Source: an uncultured Flavobacteriales bacterium (GTDB lineage: Bacteria; Bacteroidota; Bacteroidia; Flavobacteriales; Crocinitomicaceae). From it: 64,000 bases of DNA. Numbering within the stretch: position 1 is the first letter of the stretch; each line of letters begins with the position of its first letter. The DNA lies in NCBI GenBank assembly GCA_946480085.1, contig CAMLHZ010000002.1, forward strand, positions 186,001 through 250,000, read 5' to 3'. The position numbers and the translations under genes were made by a program. Shown piece by piece: positions 15,880-25,265 of the stretch. The notes below the pieces were generated by a model that saw only the letters and a program-made list of their open reading frames with translations, had not been told where the DNA came from and did no database searches.

Positions 15880-17379
15880 ATGGAAAAAATCGTATTCTTT
15901 CTTTCAACAATCTTTATTTCTTCCAATACTTTTGCTCAAAAAGAAGCCGACTTCTGGTACTTTGGAAGAAACGCCGGAGTTCAATTTACAGCAACAGGTC
16001 CGGTAGCTTTAGAAAATGGTGCGTTGAGTACAGACGAAGGTTGTTCTGTAATTAGTACAAAAGAAGGGAAATTGTTGTTTTATACAGATGGAATTACAGT
16101 CTGGAATGCTTCACATAAGATCATGTCTAATGGCGGCGGATTAAAAGGTGATCCTTCTTCAACGCAGTCTGGAGTTGCAATTCCTCGACCAAAACATCCC
16201 GGAGAATATTATTTATTTACAGTTGCAGCAACGGCTCAGGAAGCCGGAATTTGTTATTCATTGGTAGATACAAGAATGAATGGTGGTTTGGGTGAAGTAA
16301 AGCAATCAGAGAAAAATATATCACTCGAAACTCCGGTTACAGAAAAACTAACGGCGGTTGCACACAGAAATGGAACGGATATCTGGGTAATTTGTCATGG
16401 TTGGAAGAACAATGATTTTCTAGCTTATCTGGTTACAGAAACAGGAGTTAACAGAACAGCGGTTATTAGCAAAACGGGAATGATTCATGAAGGCGGAAGC
16501 TTGAATACACAGGGGTATATGAAATCCAATCCTGACGGATCGAACCTGGCGGTTGCTTTAGAAGAGGTAGATGTTGTAGAAATGTTCGACTTCGACAATT
16601 CAACGGGAATGGTTTCCAATCCAATTTCGGTGAAGATGAAAGCGAAATCCTATGCATACGGAGTAGAGTTTTCGCCTGATGGAAGTTTACTTTACGCAAC
16701 CGCTGCGGGAACAGGAGAAATTTATCAGTTTAATCTTCAGGCTGGAAGTCCTGAGAAAATTCAGGCTTCGCAATTGCTGATCGGACAATCGCCCAATAAA
16801 GAATGGATTGGTGCTTTGCAGATTGCCGCCGACGGAAAGATCTATTTTCCCATTTACAACACCAGTTTTTTAGGAACCATTGAACATCCGAATGTACTTG
16901 GAGCTGGCTGTGACATGAAAGTGAATGTGATTGATTTGAAAGGAAAAATTTGTACCCTCGGTTTACCAACGTTTACGCAAAGTTTCTTTGAGAACACAAA
17001 AACCGAAGCAGTTACTTATTTTACAGGAACAGCAAAGAAAGGTCAAAAGTTAGTATTGAAGAATGTGAACTTCGATTTCGCTAAATCAACGCTTCAGGCA
17101 AGTTCCAATGTAGAATTAATGAAGGTGGTGATGTTTATGAAGGCGAATCCAACGTTTAAAATTGCTTTATCTGGTCATACGGATAACGTTGGTAATAAAA
17201 GTTCGAATTTATTGCTTTCTCAAAACCGCTCCATCGCTGTAAAAGAGTACTTGGTTTCTAAAGGAATTGCAGCGAACCGAATTGAAACTGCTGGTTATGG
17301 AAGTTCTAAACCAGTGGCTTCAAATTCTACTGATGCCGGAAGAGCAAAGAATAGGAGAGTGGAGTTTGTTGTTTTATAG
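15880..17379 (+). CDS. Propeller-like protein with C-terminal OmpA peptidoglycan-binding domain
   Basis: The 499-residue protein has a signal peptide (MEKIVFFLSTIFISSNTFAQ). Its propeller-like N-terminal half opens with ADFWYFGRNAGVQF and later has VEFSPDGSLLYATA. This WD40-like beginning is common in T9SS-associated proteins of the group. Residues about 385-499 are an OmpA domain (VNFDFAKSTLQASS, SGHTDNVGNKSSN, AKNRRVEFVVL) with the Asp and Arg that bind diaminopimelate. It should sit in the periplasm or on the outer membrane, tied to peptidoglycan. I chose the ATG at 15880, which gives a clean signal peptide; an in-frame TTG lies seven codons upstream. Confidence 0.85.
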   Translation: MEKIVFFLSTIFISSNTFAQKEADFWYFGRNAGVQFTATGPVALENGALSTDEGCSVISTKEGKLLFYTDGITVWNASHKIMSNGGGLKGDPSSTQSGVAIPRPKHPGEYYLFTVAATAQEAGICYSLVDTRMNGGLGEVKQSEKNISLETPVTEKLTAVAHRNGTDIWVICHGWKNNDFLAYLVTETGVNRTAVISKTGMIHEGGSLNTQGYMKSNPDGSNLAVALEEVDVVEMFDFDNSTGMVSNPISVKMKAKSYAYGVEFSPDGSLLYATAAGTGEIYQFNLQAGSPEKIQASQLLIGQSPNKEWIGALQIAADGKIYFPIYNTSFLGTIEHPNVLGAGCDMKVNVIDLKGKICTLGLPTFTQSFFENTKTEAVTYFTGTAKKGQKLVLKNVNFDFAKSTLQASSNVELMKVVMFMKANPTFKIALSGHTDNVGNKSSNLLLSQNRSIAVKEYLVSKGIAANRIETAGYGSSKPVASNSTDAGRAKNRRVEFVVL

Positions 17380-17395
17380 ACTTTAGATATAAGAC

Positions 17396-17444
17396 TTTAG
17401 ACTAAAGACAAGTTCAGTCTCAAGTCTTTTGTCTTCGGTCTAAA
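17396..17444. terminator. Bidirectional terminator built from AGAC/GTCT words
   Basis: TTTAGACTAAAGACAA (17396-17411) pairs with TTGTCTTCGGTCTAAA (17429-17444) with two mismatches and lies between two convergent genes. Its words recur near 37002 and 39008. Confidence 0.65.
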
Positions 17445-17450
17445 ATCCAT

Positions 17451-18041
17451 CTACCCATGGATTGTCTCGGATTTCCCGTATTTCCCCATTAAATCCGCCT
17501 CAAACTCCAGGAATTTTTTCCAGCGTGCATCAACATCAATTCCGTCACCGTATTTACGCGCAAAATTCAGGAATGTGATATAATGTCTTGCTTCACTTTC
17601 CATCAGACTTCTGTAGAAAACACGTAGGTCTTCGTCATTGATTTCCTCAGAAAGAATTTTGAAACGCTCACAACTTCTGGCTTCTATCATTGCCGCAAAC
17701 AGTAACTGATTTACCATGTGTGATTTCTTCGGATTTCCTGAATGTGCTTGTTTTAGAAAGTCGAGTAAATCATGTACATACGGATCTCTACGCTCAAAAC
17801 CGAGTTGATAACCGCGTTCCAGAATCTTATCATGCACCATTCCAAAGTGCTCCATTTCTTCTTGACAGATCTCTGTCATCGCCTTCACCATATCCGGATA
17901 TTGCGGATATTGAACAATTATAGAAATGGCGTTACTTGCCGCTTTCTGCTCACAAAATGCGTGATCAGTCAAAATCTCTTCAATGTTCTTTTCTACGATG
18001 TTTACCCAACGTGGGTCGGTTGGTAATTTTAATCCAAGCAT
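17451..18041 (-). CDS. miaE: tRNA-(ms2io6A)-hydroxylase-like diiron protein (MiaE)
   Basis: The 196-residue protein is a four-helix ferritin-like diiron protein. DHAFCEQKAASNAISI gives the first metal-binding Glu. EICQEEMEHFGMVHDKI has the ExxH pair. MIEARSCERFKIL and ESEARHYITF complete the second half-site. MiaE hydroxylates the isopentenyl group at A37 of tRNA using oxygen. Flavobacterial homologues carry this annotation, though activity in this group is less tested. It is monocistronic, convergent with the OmpA gene and divergent from pafA. Confidence 0.85.
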   Translation of the reverse strand: MLGLKLPTDPRWVNIVEKNIEEILTDHAFCEQKAASNAISIIVQYPQYPDMVKAMTEICQEEMEHFGMVHDKILERGYQLGFERRDPYVHDLLDFLKQAHSGNPKKSHMVNQLLFAAMIEARSCERFKILSEEINDEDLRVFYRSLMESEARHYITFLNFARKYGDGIDVDARWKKFLEFEADLMGKYGKSETIHG

Positions 18042-18064
18042 ATTCCAAATTCAAAATTGCGAAG

Positions 18065-18084
18065 AGACGCGATGCATCGCGTCT
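18065..18084. repeat. Perfect 20-bp palindrome
   Basis: AGACGCGATGCATCGCGTCT is perfectly self-complementary and far richer in G+C than its surroundings. It lies between the divergent miaE-like and pafA genes. It resembles dispersed GCGATGC-type palindromes seen in other genomes. Whether it is a repeat or an operator cannot be told from one copy. Confidence 0.7.
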
Positions 18085-18140
18085 GTGCAAAAATATTTTT
18101 TTCGTTACAAAGTTCTTTCCTCTTTTCTCTCAAAGTTCGG

Positions 18141-18148
18141 TAGATTTG
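18141..18148 (+). promoter_or_regulatory. Probable -7 promoter element of pafA
   Basis: TAGATTTG matches TAnnTTTG exactly and lies 16 bp upstream of the pafA ATG. No TTTG is found at the normal -33 position, so the promoter may be regulated or weak. Confidence 0.4.
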
Positions 18149-18164
18149 TGTAAAAAGCATTGAA

Positions 18165-19790
18165 ATGAAAACATTTTTCCTGATTGTATTCGCTGTTGTC
18201 CTTTGTTCTAACCTTTCATTTTCTCAAAAGAAAGCTCCGAAGTTGGTAGTCGGAATTATTGTTGACCAGATGTCATACGACTATTTGTACCGCTACTATT
18301 CCAACTTTGGGAAGAACGGTTTCAAGCGCCTAATGGATCAAGGATACAATTTTAGAAATGTGACATACAATTATGTCCCAACGTATACAGGTCCTGGACA
18401 TGCTTCTGTTTACACGGGAACAACACCTTCCAATCACGGAATTGTAGCCAACGATTGGTATCAGAGAGAATATGGACGATTTGTGAATTGTGTGGAAGAC
18501 TCTACAGTAAAATCAATTGATTCTGAATCAACGTCAGGAAAGTGTTCACCGCACTTTTTACGCGCAAATACCATTACAGATCAATTGAAACTTACTTATC
18601 CCGATGCGAAAGTGGTTGGAGTTTCTATAAAAGATCGTGGTGCAATTTTACCTTCAGGTCACATGCCCGACGGTGCGTATTGGTACGATTATTCTTCCGG
18701 TAATTTTATTTCAAGTACTTATTATTCGAATGTTTATCCGGGTTGGTACGGTTCGTTTTTAACGGCTTGTCCAATTTCGAAGTATTTGGGACAAACCTGG
18801 AACCTAAGTAAAGATTCAACCTTGTATACTGTTAGAAATGACAATTCGAAGTATGAATTGCCAATAGGAGGGAAATCACTTCCTGTTTTTCCGTACAATT
18901 TTAGTGACAAAACACTCGCTGAACAGGTTGGTCTATTTACCGCAACTCCTTTTGCAAATACTTATTTGACAGATTTCGCAATCGCAGCAATGAAAGGGGA
19001 GAATATGGGAGATGATCTGACTACGGATTTCTTGACGATCTCTTACAGTACGCCTGATATTGTTGGTCACGAATATGGACCATACTCACTAGAGATAGAA
19101 GATGTTTATTATCGTTTGGACGAAGAGTTGAATAAATTATTTATGGCTCTTGATAAGGAAGTTGGAAAAGGAAATTATGTAGTCATGCTGAGTGCAGATC
19201 ATGCCGTAGTTCCAGTTCCCCAATATTTGACAGATCACAAACTGCCAGGAGGATATTTGTTTAAGGATGCCCGCCTTGAAGAATTGAAAGCAAAGTGTTT
19301 GGAAGAATTTCAGGTAGATCCGATTCTAACAGTTGGAAATAATAACGTTTATCTGAAAGAAGAATTCTTGAATCACGAAAGCACAGAAGCAATCATTGCT
19401 TTCATCGAAAAAGAAATTGAACTTTGGCCTGAAGTAAAAGCGGTTTACACAAGAGACGAATTGAGAAATGTTCCGGCAAACAATTGGCAGGAAATGACAG
19501 CGCAAGGTTTTGATAAGGAAAGAAGTGGTGAACTCATCTATATTCTTCAGCCGGGATATTTATCCAAGAGTGCAGATACAGAAGAATCCAGAAAAGGAAC
19601 AAGCCATGGTTCTTCATTTAATTATGATACACAAGTTCCTGCGTTGATTTACGGATTAGGAAAGGGAGATGTTTTTACACCTTACCAGATTATTGACCTA
19701 GCAGCAACTTTGGTTCATGTGATGAACATTCAACGACCAAATGCCATGACCGGCAAACCAATGGTAGAAATTTTAAAGCCTGTTAAATAG
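18165..19790 (+). CDS. pafA: Alkaline phosphatase PafA
   Basis: This is a periplasmic or secreted phosphate monoesterase of the PafA type, common in Bacteroidota. The 541-residue protein has a signal peptide (1-20). The metal Asp is in IIVDQMSYD (D34). The nucleophile is Thr75 in VPTYTGPGHAS. Asn96 and the Lys156/Arg158 pair of SIKDRGAI correspond to the phosphate-contacting residues of the Elizabethkingia enzyme. TPDIVGHEYGP and LSADHAV give the remaining metal ligands, with a late His in GTSHGSSF. All catalytic residues are present. The C-terminus (RPNAMTGKPMVEIL) has a diverged copy in the intergenic region at 34506. Confidence 0.93.
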   Translation: MKTFFLIVFAVVLCSNLSFSQKKAPKLVVGIIVDQMSYDYLYRYYSNFGKNGFKRLMDQGYNFRNVTYNYVPTYTGPGHASVYTGTTPSNHGIVANDWYQREYGRFVNCVEDSTVKSIDSESTSGKCSPHFLRANTITDQLKLTYPDAKVVGVSIKDRGAILPSGHMPDGAYWYDYSSGNFISSTYYSNVYPGWYGSFLTACPISKYLGQTWNLSKDSTLYTVRNDNSKYELPIGGKSLPVFPYNFSDKTLAEQVGLFTATPFANTYLTDFAIAAMKGENMGDDLTTDFLTISYSTPDIVGHEYGPYSLEIEDVYYRLDEELNKLFMALDKEVGKGNYVVMLSADHAVVPVPQYLTDHKLPGGYLFKDARLEELKAKCLEEFQVDPILTVGNNNVYLKEEFLNHESTEAIIAFIEKEIELWPEVKAVYTRDELRNVPANNWQEMTAQGFDKERSGELIYILQPGYLSKSADTEESRKGTSHGSSFNYDTQVPALIYGLGKGDVFTPYQIIDLAATLVHVMNIQRPNAMTGKPMVEILKPVK

Positions 19791-19797
19791 AAATAAA

Positions 19798-19823
19798 AAT
19801 GGGGTTCCAGCTGGAACCCCATT
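19798..19823. terminator. Bidirectional terminator, perfect palindrome
   Basis: AATGGGGTTCCAG and CTGGAACCCCATT form a 26-bp perfect palindrome with flanking A and T runs, between convergent pafA and the PorP/SprF-like gene. Confidence 0.88.
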
Positions 19824-19849
19824 CTTCAGTTAAATTGGAATCGTATTTT

Positions 19850-21322
19850 TTATTGAAGACGTAATACCCAGATCTTAGGATATTTGTCTGTAAACTGATT
19901 GCGGTATGCAATTGCCTCCGCCTCGTTCATGGTGTAAAAAATGAATACCTCTCTGAGCTCATTTTTGTTATTGAAGAGTATTTTGGTATCCGTTTGACCA
20001 TTAGCTACACATGCGGCGTGCTGACGGTAAGCATTTGATTTTACACCGAAGGCTCCAACTACAACATAGTAGCCAACAGGTGCCGAATCAAGAGACTGTT
20101 CAATTGTGTGTGTATCTGAAGAAAAATGTTCAACACGGTAGTTTTCAGCCTTTCCAAGGTTGATGCCTCCTACATTAGGTTGTTCAGAAGGTTGCTGAAA
20201 AGGTGTTTTTTCTATGGCAACCTGTAATTCTTTCACATCTGTTTTTATAGAATCACGTGCTTCTTCATTAACGACAAGTTTTTCCTCCGTTAAGCGCAGT
20301 CTTTCCGTTAGATCTTCCGTTTCTTTTTTCAATTGATCAATTTCTGATTGCTGCTTGCTGTTTACATCTTCAACTGTTGCAATTTTGTTTTCGATATCTG
20401 TATTCCATTCTTTTTGTTTACGCCATTTTTCACCTAAACTGTACATCAGTACGAATTCTGAAGAACGCTTGCTATAATTAGATACCTTTCCTACAATAAT
20501 ATCATGTGTGTATCCGGCACTCAGGTTTTTGTATCGAATGCCCGCGCTAAAGGAAACAGCATAATTGCTGTGATAGGAAACACCTATCCAACCCCATTTT
20601 TTATGATCTAAGACAGCATTAAAATCCCACTGTACAGGCGCACCTTTTACAGCGCGAATCATCACCAATGGATAAGCAGTTAATCCCTGCGCTTCGTTTA
20701 ATGTAAAGTCATATCGAAGTGTTCCGCGGAAATGACGTGAGTTATTGTAAATGATGCTCGTACCAGTATTGTTTGTGAAATCTGGTTGTTTTACCAATAA
20801 CTGAGGAATTGCCAAACCTGCTTGAAGTCCTTTTAGACGATAACCAATTCCTATGTCTGCGTTGAAAACAGTTCTGTTCTGTCTTGCGTTGAATAAAATT
20901 GGATCATTTGGATCTACAACCAGTGCTTTATCGTAATCAACTGTATTGTTCTGTATTCCAGCTGATAATCCAGCCGTAAAGTAATGATCAGCTGAAAAAT
21001 GAATTGCATAAGAATAGTTTGCCATTGCACTGGTTCTCGACAGAATATCTGTTTGGTCGTGAAAAGCGATCATCCCTAAGCCGATATTTTTCCCCACTTT
21101 ACCATCAATTGACAAGTAGCTGGTTTGTGGTCCACCCTCAAGACGGGAGTACTGACTACGGTGCGACAAGAATATTTGACCATATTCATCTACTCCGGTA
21201 AATGCAGGATTTACAGTGAACATATTTGTAAAGTACTGTGTACTGAACGGTAATTGTTGAGCAAACGCTATTCCAGACAAGTTTAAAAAAGTCAGAATAA
21301 CTAGTATGTATTTTGTTCTCAT
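19850..21322 (-). CDS. PorP/SprF-family T9SS membrane protein with coiled coil and SPOR-like domain
   Basis: The 490-residue protein has a signal peptide (1-21). A PorP/SprF beta-barrel follows (about 22-300; QLPFSTQYFTNMFTVNPAFTG is the usual opening), then a coiled coil (about 305-370, EIDQLKKETEDLTERLRLTE). A C-terminal domain at about 415-490 (APVGYYVVVGAFGVKSNAY) looks like a SPOR fold, which binds denuded peptidoglycan. PorP/SprF proteins anchor or retain specific type-B cargo at the outer membrane. Here the cargo is almost surely the adhesin encoded 20 bp upstream in the same operon. The SPOR assignment is my inference; the PorP part is firm. Confidence 0.85.
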   Translation of the reverse strand: MRTKYILVILTFLNLSGIAFAQQLPFSTQYFTNMFTVNPAFTGVDEYGQIFLSHRSQYSRLEGGPQTSYLSIDGKVGKNIGLGMIAFHDQTDILSRTSAMANYSYAIHFSADHYFTAGLSAGIQNNTVDYDKALVVDPNDPILFNARQNRTVFNADIGIGYRLKGLQAGLAIPQLLVKQPDFTNNTGTSIIYNNSRHFRGTLRYDFTLNEAQGLTAYPLVMIRAVKGAPVQWDFNAVLDHKKWGWIGVSYHSNYAVSFSAGIRYKNLSAGYTHDIIVGKVSNYSKRSSEFVLMYSLGEKWRKQKEWNTDIENKIATVEDVNSKQQSEIDQLKKETEDLTERLRLTEEKLVVNEEARDSIKTDVKELQVAIEKTPFQQPSEQPNVGGINLGKAENYRVEHFSSDTHTIEQSLDSAPVGYYVVVGAFGVKSNAYRQHAACVANGQTDTKILFNNKNELREVFIFYTMNEAEAIAYRNQFTDKYPKIWVLRLQ

Positions 21323-21342
21323 GATTAAATCGTATTTAGTAG

Positions 21343-24300
21343 TTATTTGTTGTTTCGGAGAATGGATACTGCGCCTTTGTATTCCTTATCGGAATTCTCA
21401 AAGTTGATAAGGTAATAGTAAGTTGCCTCGGGCAAGTTTTTCCCGTTATATGTACCATCCCATGAATTATCGTAGTTATCAGTTGAGTATACTACCTGAC
21501 CTTCACGATTGATGATCATAACTTCCGTATTCGGATAGTTCACAATTTCTGGTATTTCCCAGCTGTCATTTGAACCATCTCCATTCGGAGTGAACAGATT
21601 CGGAATAAACACATCGTAATCCGTGTCAACAAAAAGGGTAAGCGAGTCTGTATCCATACAACCGTTTATATCCGTTACTGTAAGTACGTATGTTGTCGTT
21701 TGTGTAGGGTTTGCTGTTGGATTGTAGATTGTAGTATCAGAAAGCCCAACTGACGGGCTCCAGGCCCAGTTCGTTATCGCAACTCCTTCTCCAGCGAGGT
21801 TTGCACTGCTTCCAAGACTGATTGTTTCATCTGGTCCGGCGAACGCATTTATTCCCGGATTAATACCGTAAGGCGATACTTGAATTGTAAAAGAAGCTGT
21901 ATCTGTGATAGTATTCATACACCCCGCATTAGATGTAGCAACAAGGTTTACCGTAATTGTAGAACCAGTGTCAGCAATAACAGTGTTATACAATGGATTT
22001 AATGTTCCTGTTCCACTGAGTGTTCCTGCACCGTCATGAATCCAGGAATACGTTCCGTTTGCTACTGAAGCACCATTTATTGCCACTGAATTGCCATTTG
22101 CACAAACTGTTGCAGAACCGCTGAGAGTTGCCACAGGATCGCTCATCACAATTACGTTAGCTATACCATCTACGTTAGTAGGAGCACATGAATTTGTACT
22201 GCTTACTGTAAAAGGAATCTGTACCGTAGTTCCTGCTTCACCGTTTCCGGGAACAAATATGTCTGATGAACCGTTGATGATTTGTCCGCTTCCGCTATAA
22301 TTCCATGATGAGATTGTTCCGTTGCTTAGAACGATTCCACTCAATAAGGCAGAATCTGAAGAACAGATGGTCCATGATGGGATAGTTGTAATGGACGGAA
22401 GAGAATCAATACTTACCTGCACAACTGCAGCTGTATCTGAACAAAGACCATTGCTGACAATACGACGGAAATATGTCAAAGGATCAGAGAAGCTGGCAAC
22501 TCCAGAATAATTTGAAGCGTTGTTGATGCTCTGTGCTGGTGCGAATGGACCTGTAGCAGTTGTTGCTGCTTCCCAAAGGTAGGTGTACGGATTAATGGTA
22601 GCAGATAGTGATCCACCCACAAGATTAAATGTACTTTCCTCACAAACGGTTATGTTACTTCCACTTGTATTCCCTGTAATTGGAGCGGCAATGTCTATAC
22701 TTCCCACCACTACATTGGAACCACATCCTCCTGCTGAGGAAACGGTGTAATAGAATGAACCATTGACAGATGGTGTTCCACTTATTGTTAAGGTATTTGG
22801 ACTTCCCGGGCTATATAAGACTGTTAATCCTGCAGGTAAATCATTCGTTATTACAGGTCCGCCTGCGTCGTAGGTAATTGTGTTGATCGCGTTGCCAAAA
22901 CAAATTTCCTGGTGATTGGAATATGTTGCTGAAGTTAGCGTGATCTGAGAATTTTGAACGAAGATGTTTCCGCTAACTGAAACCGGAGCACATGTTCCAC
23001 CTGTTGTTGTAACGGTGTAATTAAAAGTTCCGGCCACGGTTGGTGTTCCACTAATAGTGAACGTACCCGCTGAGTAACTACCTGTAGTTCCTGAAGGTAA
23101 ACCCGAAACAGTTGCCCCAGTTGCACTTCCGCCAATGTTGTAAGTGATGGTTGTGATAGCAGCGCCCTGGCAGATTGTTTGGTTATCCGTTCCAACTGCA
23201 GACGTTAATGTTGCCGTTGGTGCAGGTTGAGAAATGATACTTCCTGAAATGTTTGCAGGAACACATGAACCGCCAGTTGTTGTAATCATATAATTGAAAG
23301 TCCCTACTACAGTTGGTGATCCTGAAATTGTAATCGTAGTTCCGGCTACGTTTCCAGAAACGCCAGCAGGTAATCCTGAGAAACTTGCTCCGGATGCACT
23401 TCCACCTATCGTATAAGTAATTGCTGTTAGTGCGCTGTTCTGACAAACTGTTTGATTGTCCGTTCCGGCTGCTGAACTCAACACGATTGTAGGTGTTGCA
23501 TCAATTTGTATTGTTCCTGATGCCGTAGCAGGAGTACATGGACCACCTGTTGTTGTAACGGTGTAATTGAACAATCCGCTTCCAACCGGTGTTCCGCTAA
23601 TAGTGAACGTACCCGCAGAGTAACTGCCTGTAGTTCCTGAAGGTAAACCCGAAACAGTTGCCCCGGTTGCACTTCCGCCAATGTTGTATGTAATGGTTGT
23701 GATCGCATTTGCTTCACAAATCATTTGGTTATCTGTTCCTAATGCAGATGTTAGGGTTATTGCAGGAGCAGAAGAAACGACTATTGTTCCATTAAAAATA
23801 GCAGGGGCACAAGTCCCTCCTGTGCTCGAAACGGTGTAGTTATACGTTCCAGGTATGGTTGGAGTTCCGTTTAAAATGAAGTTAGAGGAGACCATTCCGC
23901 CTGTAACACCTGCTGGTAATCCCACAACGCTGGCTCCAGTAGCTGATCCTCCCACAGCAATACTTACCGGTGTAATCGGACTGTTTTCACATACAGTCTG
24001 GTTATCAGTTCCTGCCGCAGAGTTGAGTGTGAGTGTTGGTAATTGGTCAACGGTTATTAAACCGTTCAATGTAATTGCAGGACAAGAACTTCCGGTTGTT
24101 GAAATAGAGTAGGGGAATGATCCTGAAACTGTTGGAGATCCTGTAATGCTTGTAATACTTCCGGCTGTTGACGAAGATACTCCTCCGGGCAAACCTGTTA
24201 CGGATGTTCCTGTTGCAGAGCCCCCAAACGTATAATCAATGGTTGAGATCGGAGTGTTAACACAAACGGACTGGTTATCCGTTCCTGCTAATGAAGTTAG

Positions 24301-24903
24301 GGTTAATGTGGGAGCAACCTGAACGGTAATAGTTCCGTTGGCGATAACAGGTGCACAGTTACCACCGCTGGAGGTTACAGAATAATTATAGGTACCCGCA
24401 ACCGTCGGACTTCCGGAAATTGATGCCGTTCCACCTAATGCACCGGGCGTAAATGAACCATTAACTCCGGGAGGTAAACCGCTAAACATAACACCGGTTG
24501 CTCCAATCAGATCATACGTAATAACAGGGCTCAATGGGAAGTTAGTACAAACGGTTTGATTGTCTGAGCCGGGAGCCGAACTTAAGGTTAAAGACGCATT
24601 ATTCACAACAGTGATGTACAGCGACTTAATTTCTGTATCACTTGAAATACCATTCGTAACGGTTAGGATAACTGTGTACGTTCCCGGAGTGTTATAGGTG
24701 ATCAACGGGTTCTGCAGAGATGAAGTTTGTCCTGATCCACCGTCTATAAATGTCCAGGACCAACTGGTGGCTCCAGTAGAGGCATCGGTAAATTGTACAC
24801 TTCCACCTGTACATATTGTTACAGGACTTGCATTGAAATCAGCTGTTTGCGCAAATAAGAATCCTGCATTTAAAAGTAAAAACGAGAGTAGCAGTTTTTT
24901 CAT
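21343..24903 (-). CDS. Giant T9SS type B adhesin-like protein
   Basis: The 1186-residue protein has a signal peptide (MKKLLLSFLLLNAGFLFAQ) and a PKD domain at about 20-100 (TGATSWSWTFIDGG, NPLITYNTPGTYTVILTV). About seven repeats of roughly 91 residues follow, with the frames GTDNQTVC, IGGSATGA, SGLPSG and SGTPTVAGTFNYT. An Ig/PKD-like zone comes next. The last 85 residues (FIPNLFTPNGDGSNDSW to GAVSILRNNK) form a type B (gliding motility-associated) sorting domain. It should be exported by T9SS and held at the surface with the PorP/SprF protein encoded next. Repeats two units apart share about 110 nearly identical bases. Confidence 0.92.
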   Translation of the reverse strand: MKKLLLSFLLLNAGFLFAQTADFNASPVTICTGGSVQFTDASTGATSWSWTFIDGGSGQTSSLQNPLITYNTPGTYTVILTVTNGISSDTEIKSLYITVVNNASLTLSSAPGSDNQTVCTNFPLSPVITYDLIGATGVMFSGLPPGVNGSFTPGALGGTASISGSPTVAGTYNYSVTSSGGNCAPVIANGTITVQVAPTLTLTSLAGTDNQSVCVNTPISTIDYTFGGSATGTSVTGLPGGVSSSTAGSITSITGSPTVSGSFPYSISTTGSSCPAITLNGLITVDQLPTLTLNSAAGTDNQTVCENSPITPVSIAVGGSATGASVVGLPAGVTGGMVSSNFILNGTPTIPGTYNYTVSSTGGTCAPAIFNGTIVVSSAPAITLTSALGTDNQMICEANAITTITYNIGGSATGATVSGLPSGTTGSYSAGTFTISGTPVGSGLFNYTVTTTGGPCTPATASGTIQIDATPTIVLSSAAGTDNQTVCQNSALTAITYTIGGSASGASFSGLPAGVSGNVAGTTITISGSPTVVGTFNYMITTTGGSCVPANISGSIISQPAPTATLTSAVGTDNQTICQGAAITTITYNIGGSATGATVSGLPSGTTGSYSAGTFTISGTPTVAGTFNYTVTTTGGTCAPVSVSGNIFVQNSQITLTSATYSNHQEICFGNAINTITYDAGGPVITNDLPAGLTVLYSPGSPNTLTISGTPSVNGSFYYTVSSAGGCGSNVVVGSIDIAAPITGNTSGSNITVCEESTFNLVGGSLSATINPYTYLWEAATTATGPFAPAQSINNASNYSGVASFSDPLTYFRRIVSNGLCSDTAAVVQVSIDSLPSITTIPSWTICSSDSALLSGIVLSNGTISSWNYSGSGQIINGSSDIFVPGNGEAGTTVQIPFTVSSTNSCAPTNVDGIANVIVMSDPVATLSGSATVCANGNSVAINGASVANGTYSWIHDGAGTLSGTGTLNPLYNTVIADTGSTITVNLVATSNAGCMNTITDTASFTIQVSPYGINPGINAFAGPDETISLGSSANLAGEGVAITNWAWSPSVGLSDTTIYNPTANPTQTTTYVLTVTDINGCMDTDSLTLFVDTDYDVFIPNLFTPNGDGSNDSWEIPEIVNYPNTEVMIINREGQVVYSTDNYDNSWDGTYNGKNLPEATYYYLINFENSDKEYKGAVSILRNNK

Positions 24904-24947
24904 GATTTTGAAGTTTATTAATTAAGGATTGCTTTTGAGTATTTCTC

Positions 24948-24980
24948 TAAACCTAAGTTGAAGTGAACTATCGTCTCAAA
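24948..24980 (-). promoter_or_regulatory. Possible promoter of the adhesin-porP operon
   Basis: On the minus strand, TTTG (24980-24977), a 21-bp spacer and TAGGTTTA (24955-24948, one mismatch to TAnnTTTG) lie 44 bp upstream of the adhesin ATG. The fit is imperfect. Confidence 0.3.
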
Positions 24981-25109
24981 TTGAAGGTTGTATTTTCTGT
25001 GTTGACCACTTTATTTCATCAAGTAAGGGCAGTGATGCAATGACTCAATGAAAAGAAAGGCTATTACTGAAAATAGAGTTACCATTGAACGTGAGATTAT
25101 TCCCGTTTC

Positions 25110-25265
25110 TTAGAGACCGTTAGCTATTGAAATTTCCAATTCTTTTTGAGGATCACTAACTACAAAATGATAGTGATGATATTCAGTGCGTTTTTTCTTC
25201 AATAAAGCACGGATGAAGACAAAATAGTAGAAGGCACATCGAAAAATGTTGGTTATTAGTTTCAT
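25110..25265 (-). CDS. Possible 51-residue single-helix membrane protein
   Basis: An ATG at 25265 opens 51 codons on the minus strand. The first 22 residues (MKLITNIFRCAFYYFVFI plus RALL) form a plausible membrane helix, followed by LKKKRTEYHHYHF as a positive-inside, His-rich tail, and it ends SIANGL. The amino-acid usage looks protein-like and the surrounding 600 bp is otherwise stop-rich. I have no homologue in mind. It could still be chance. Confidence 0.4.
   Translation of the reverse strand: MKLITNIFRCAFYYFVFIRALLKKKRTEYHHYHFVVSDPQKELEISIANGL

Noticed and set aside
21343..24903. Regular repeats of about 270 bp that might suggest a CRISPR-like array
   Set aside because: The period is far too long and the repeats are in frame, encoding Ig-like domains of one protein.
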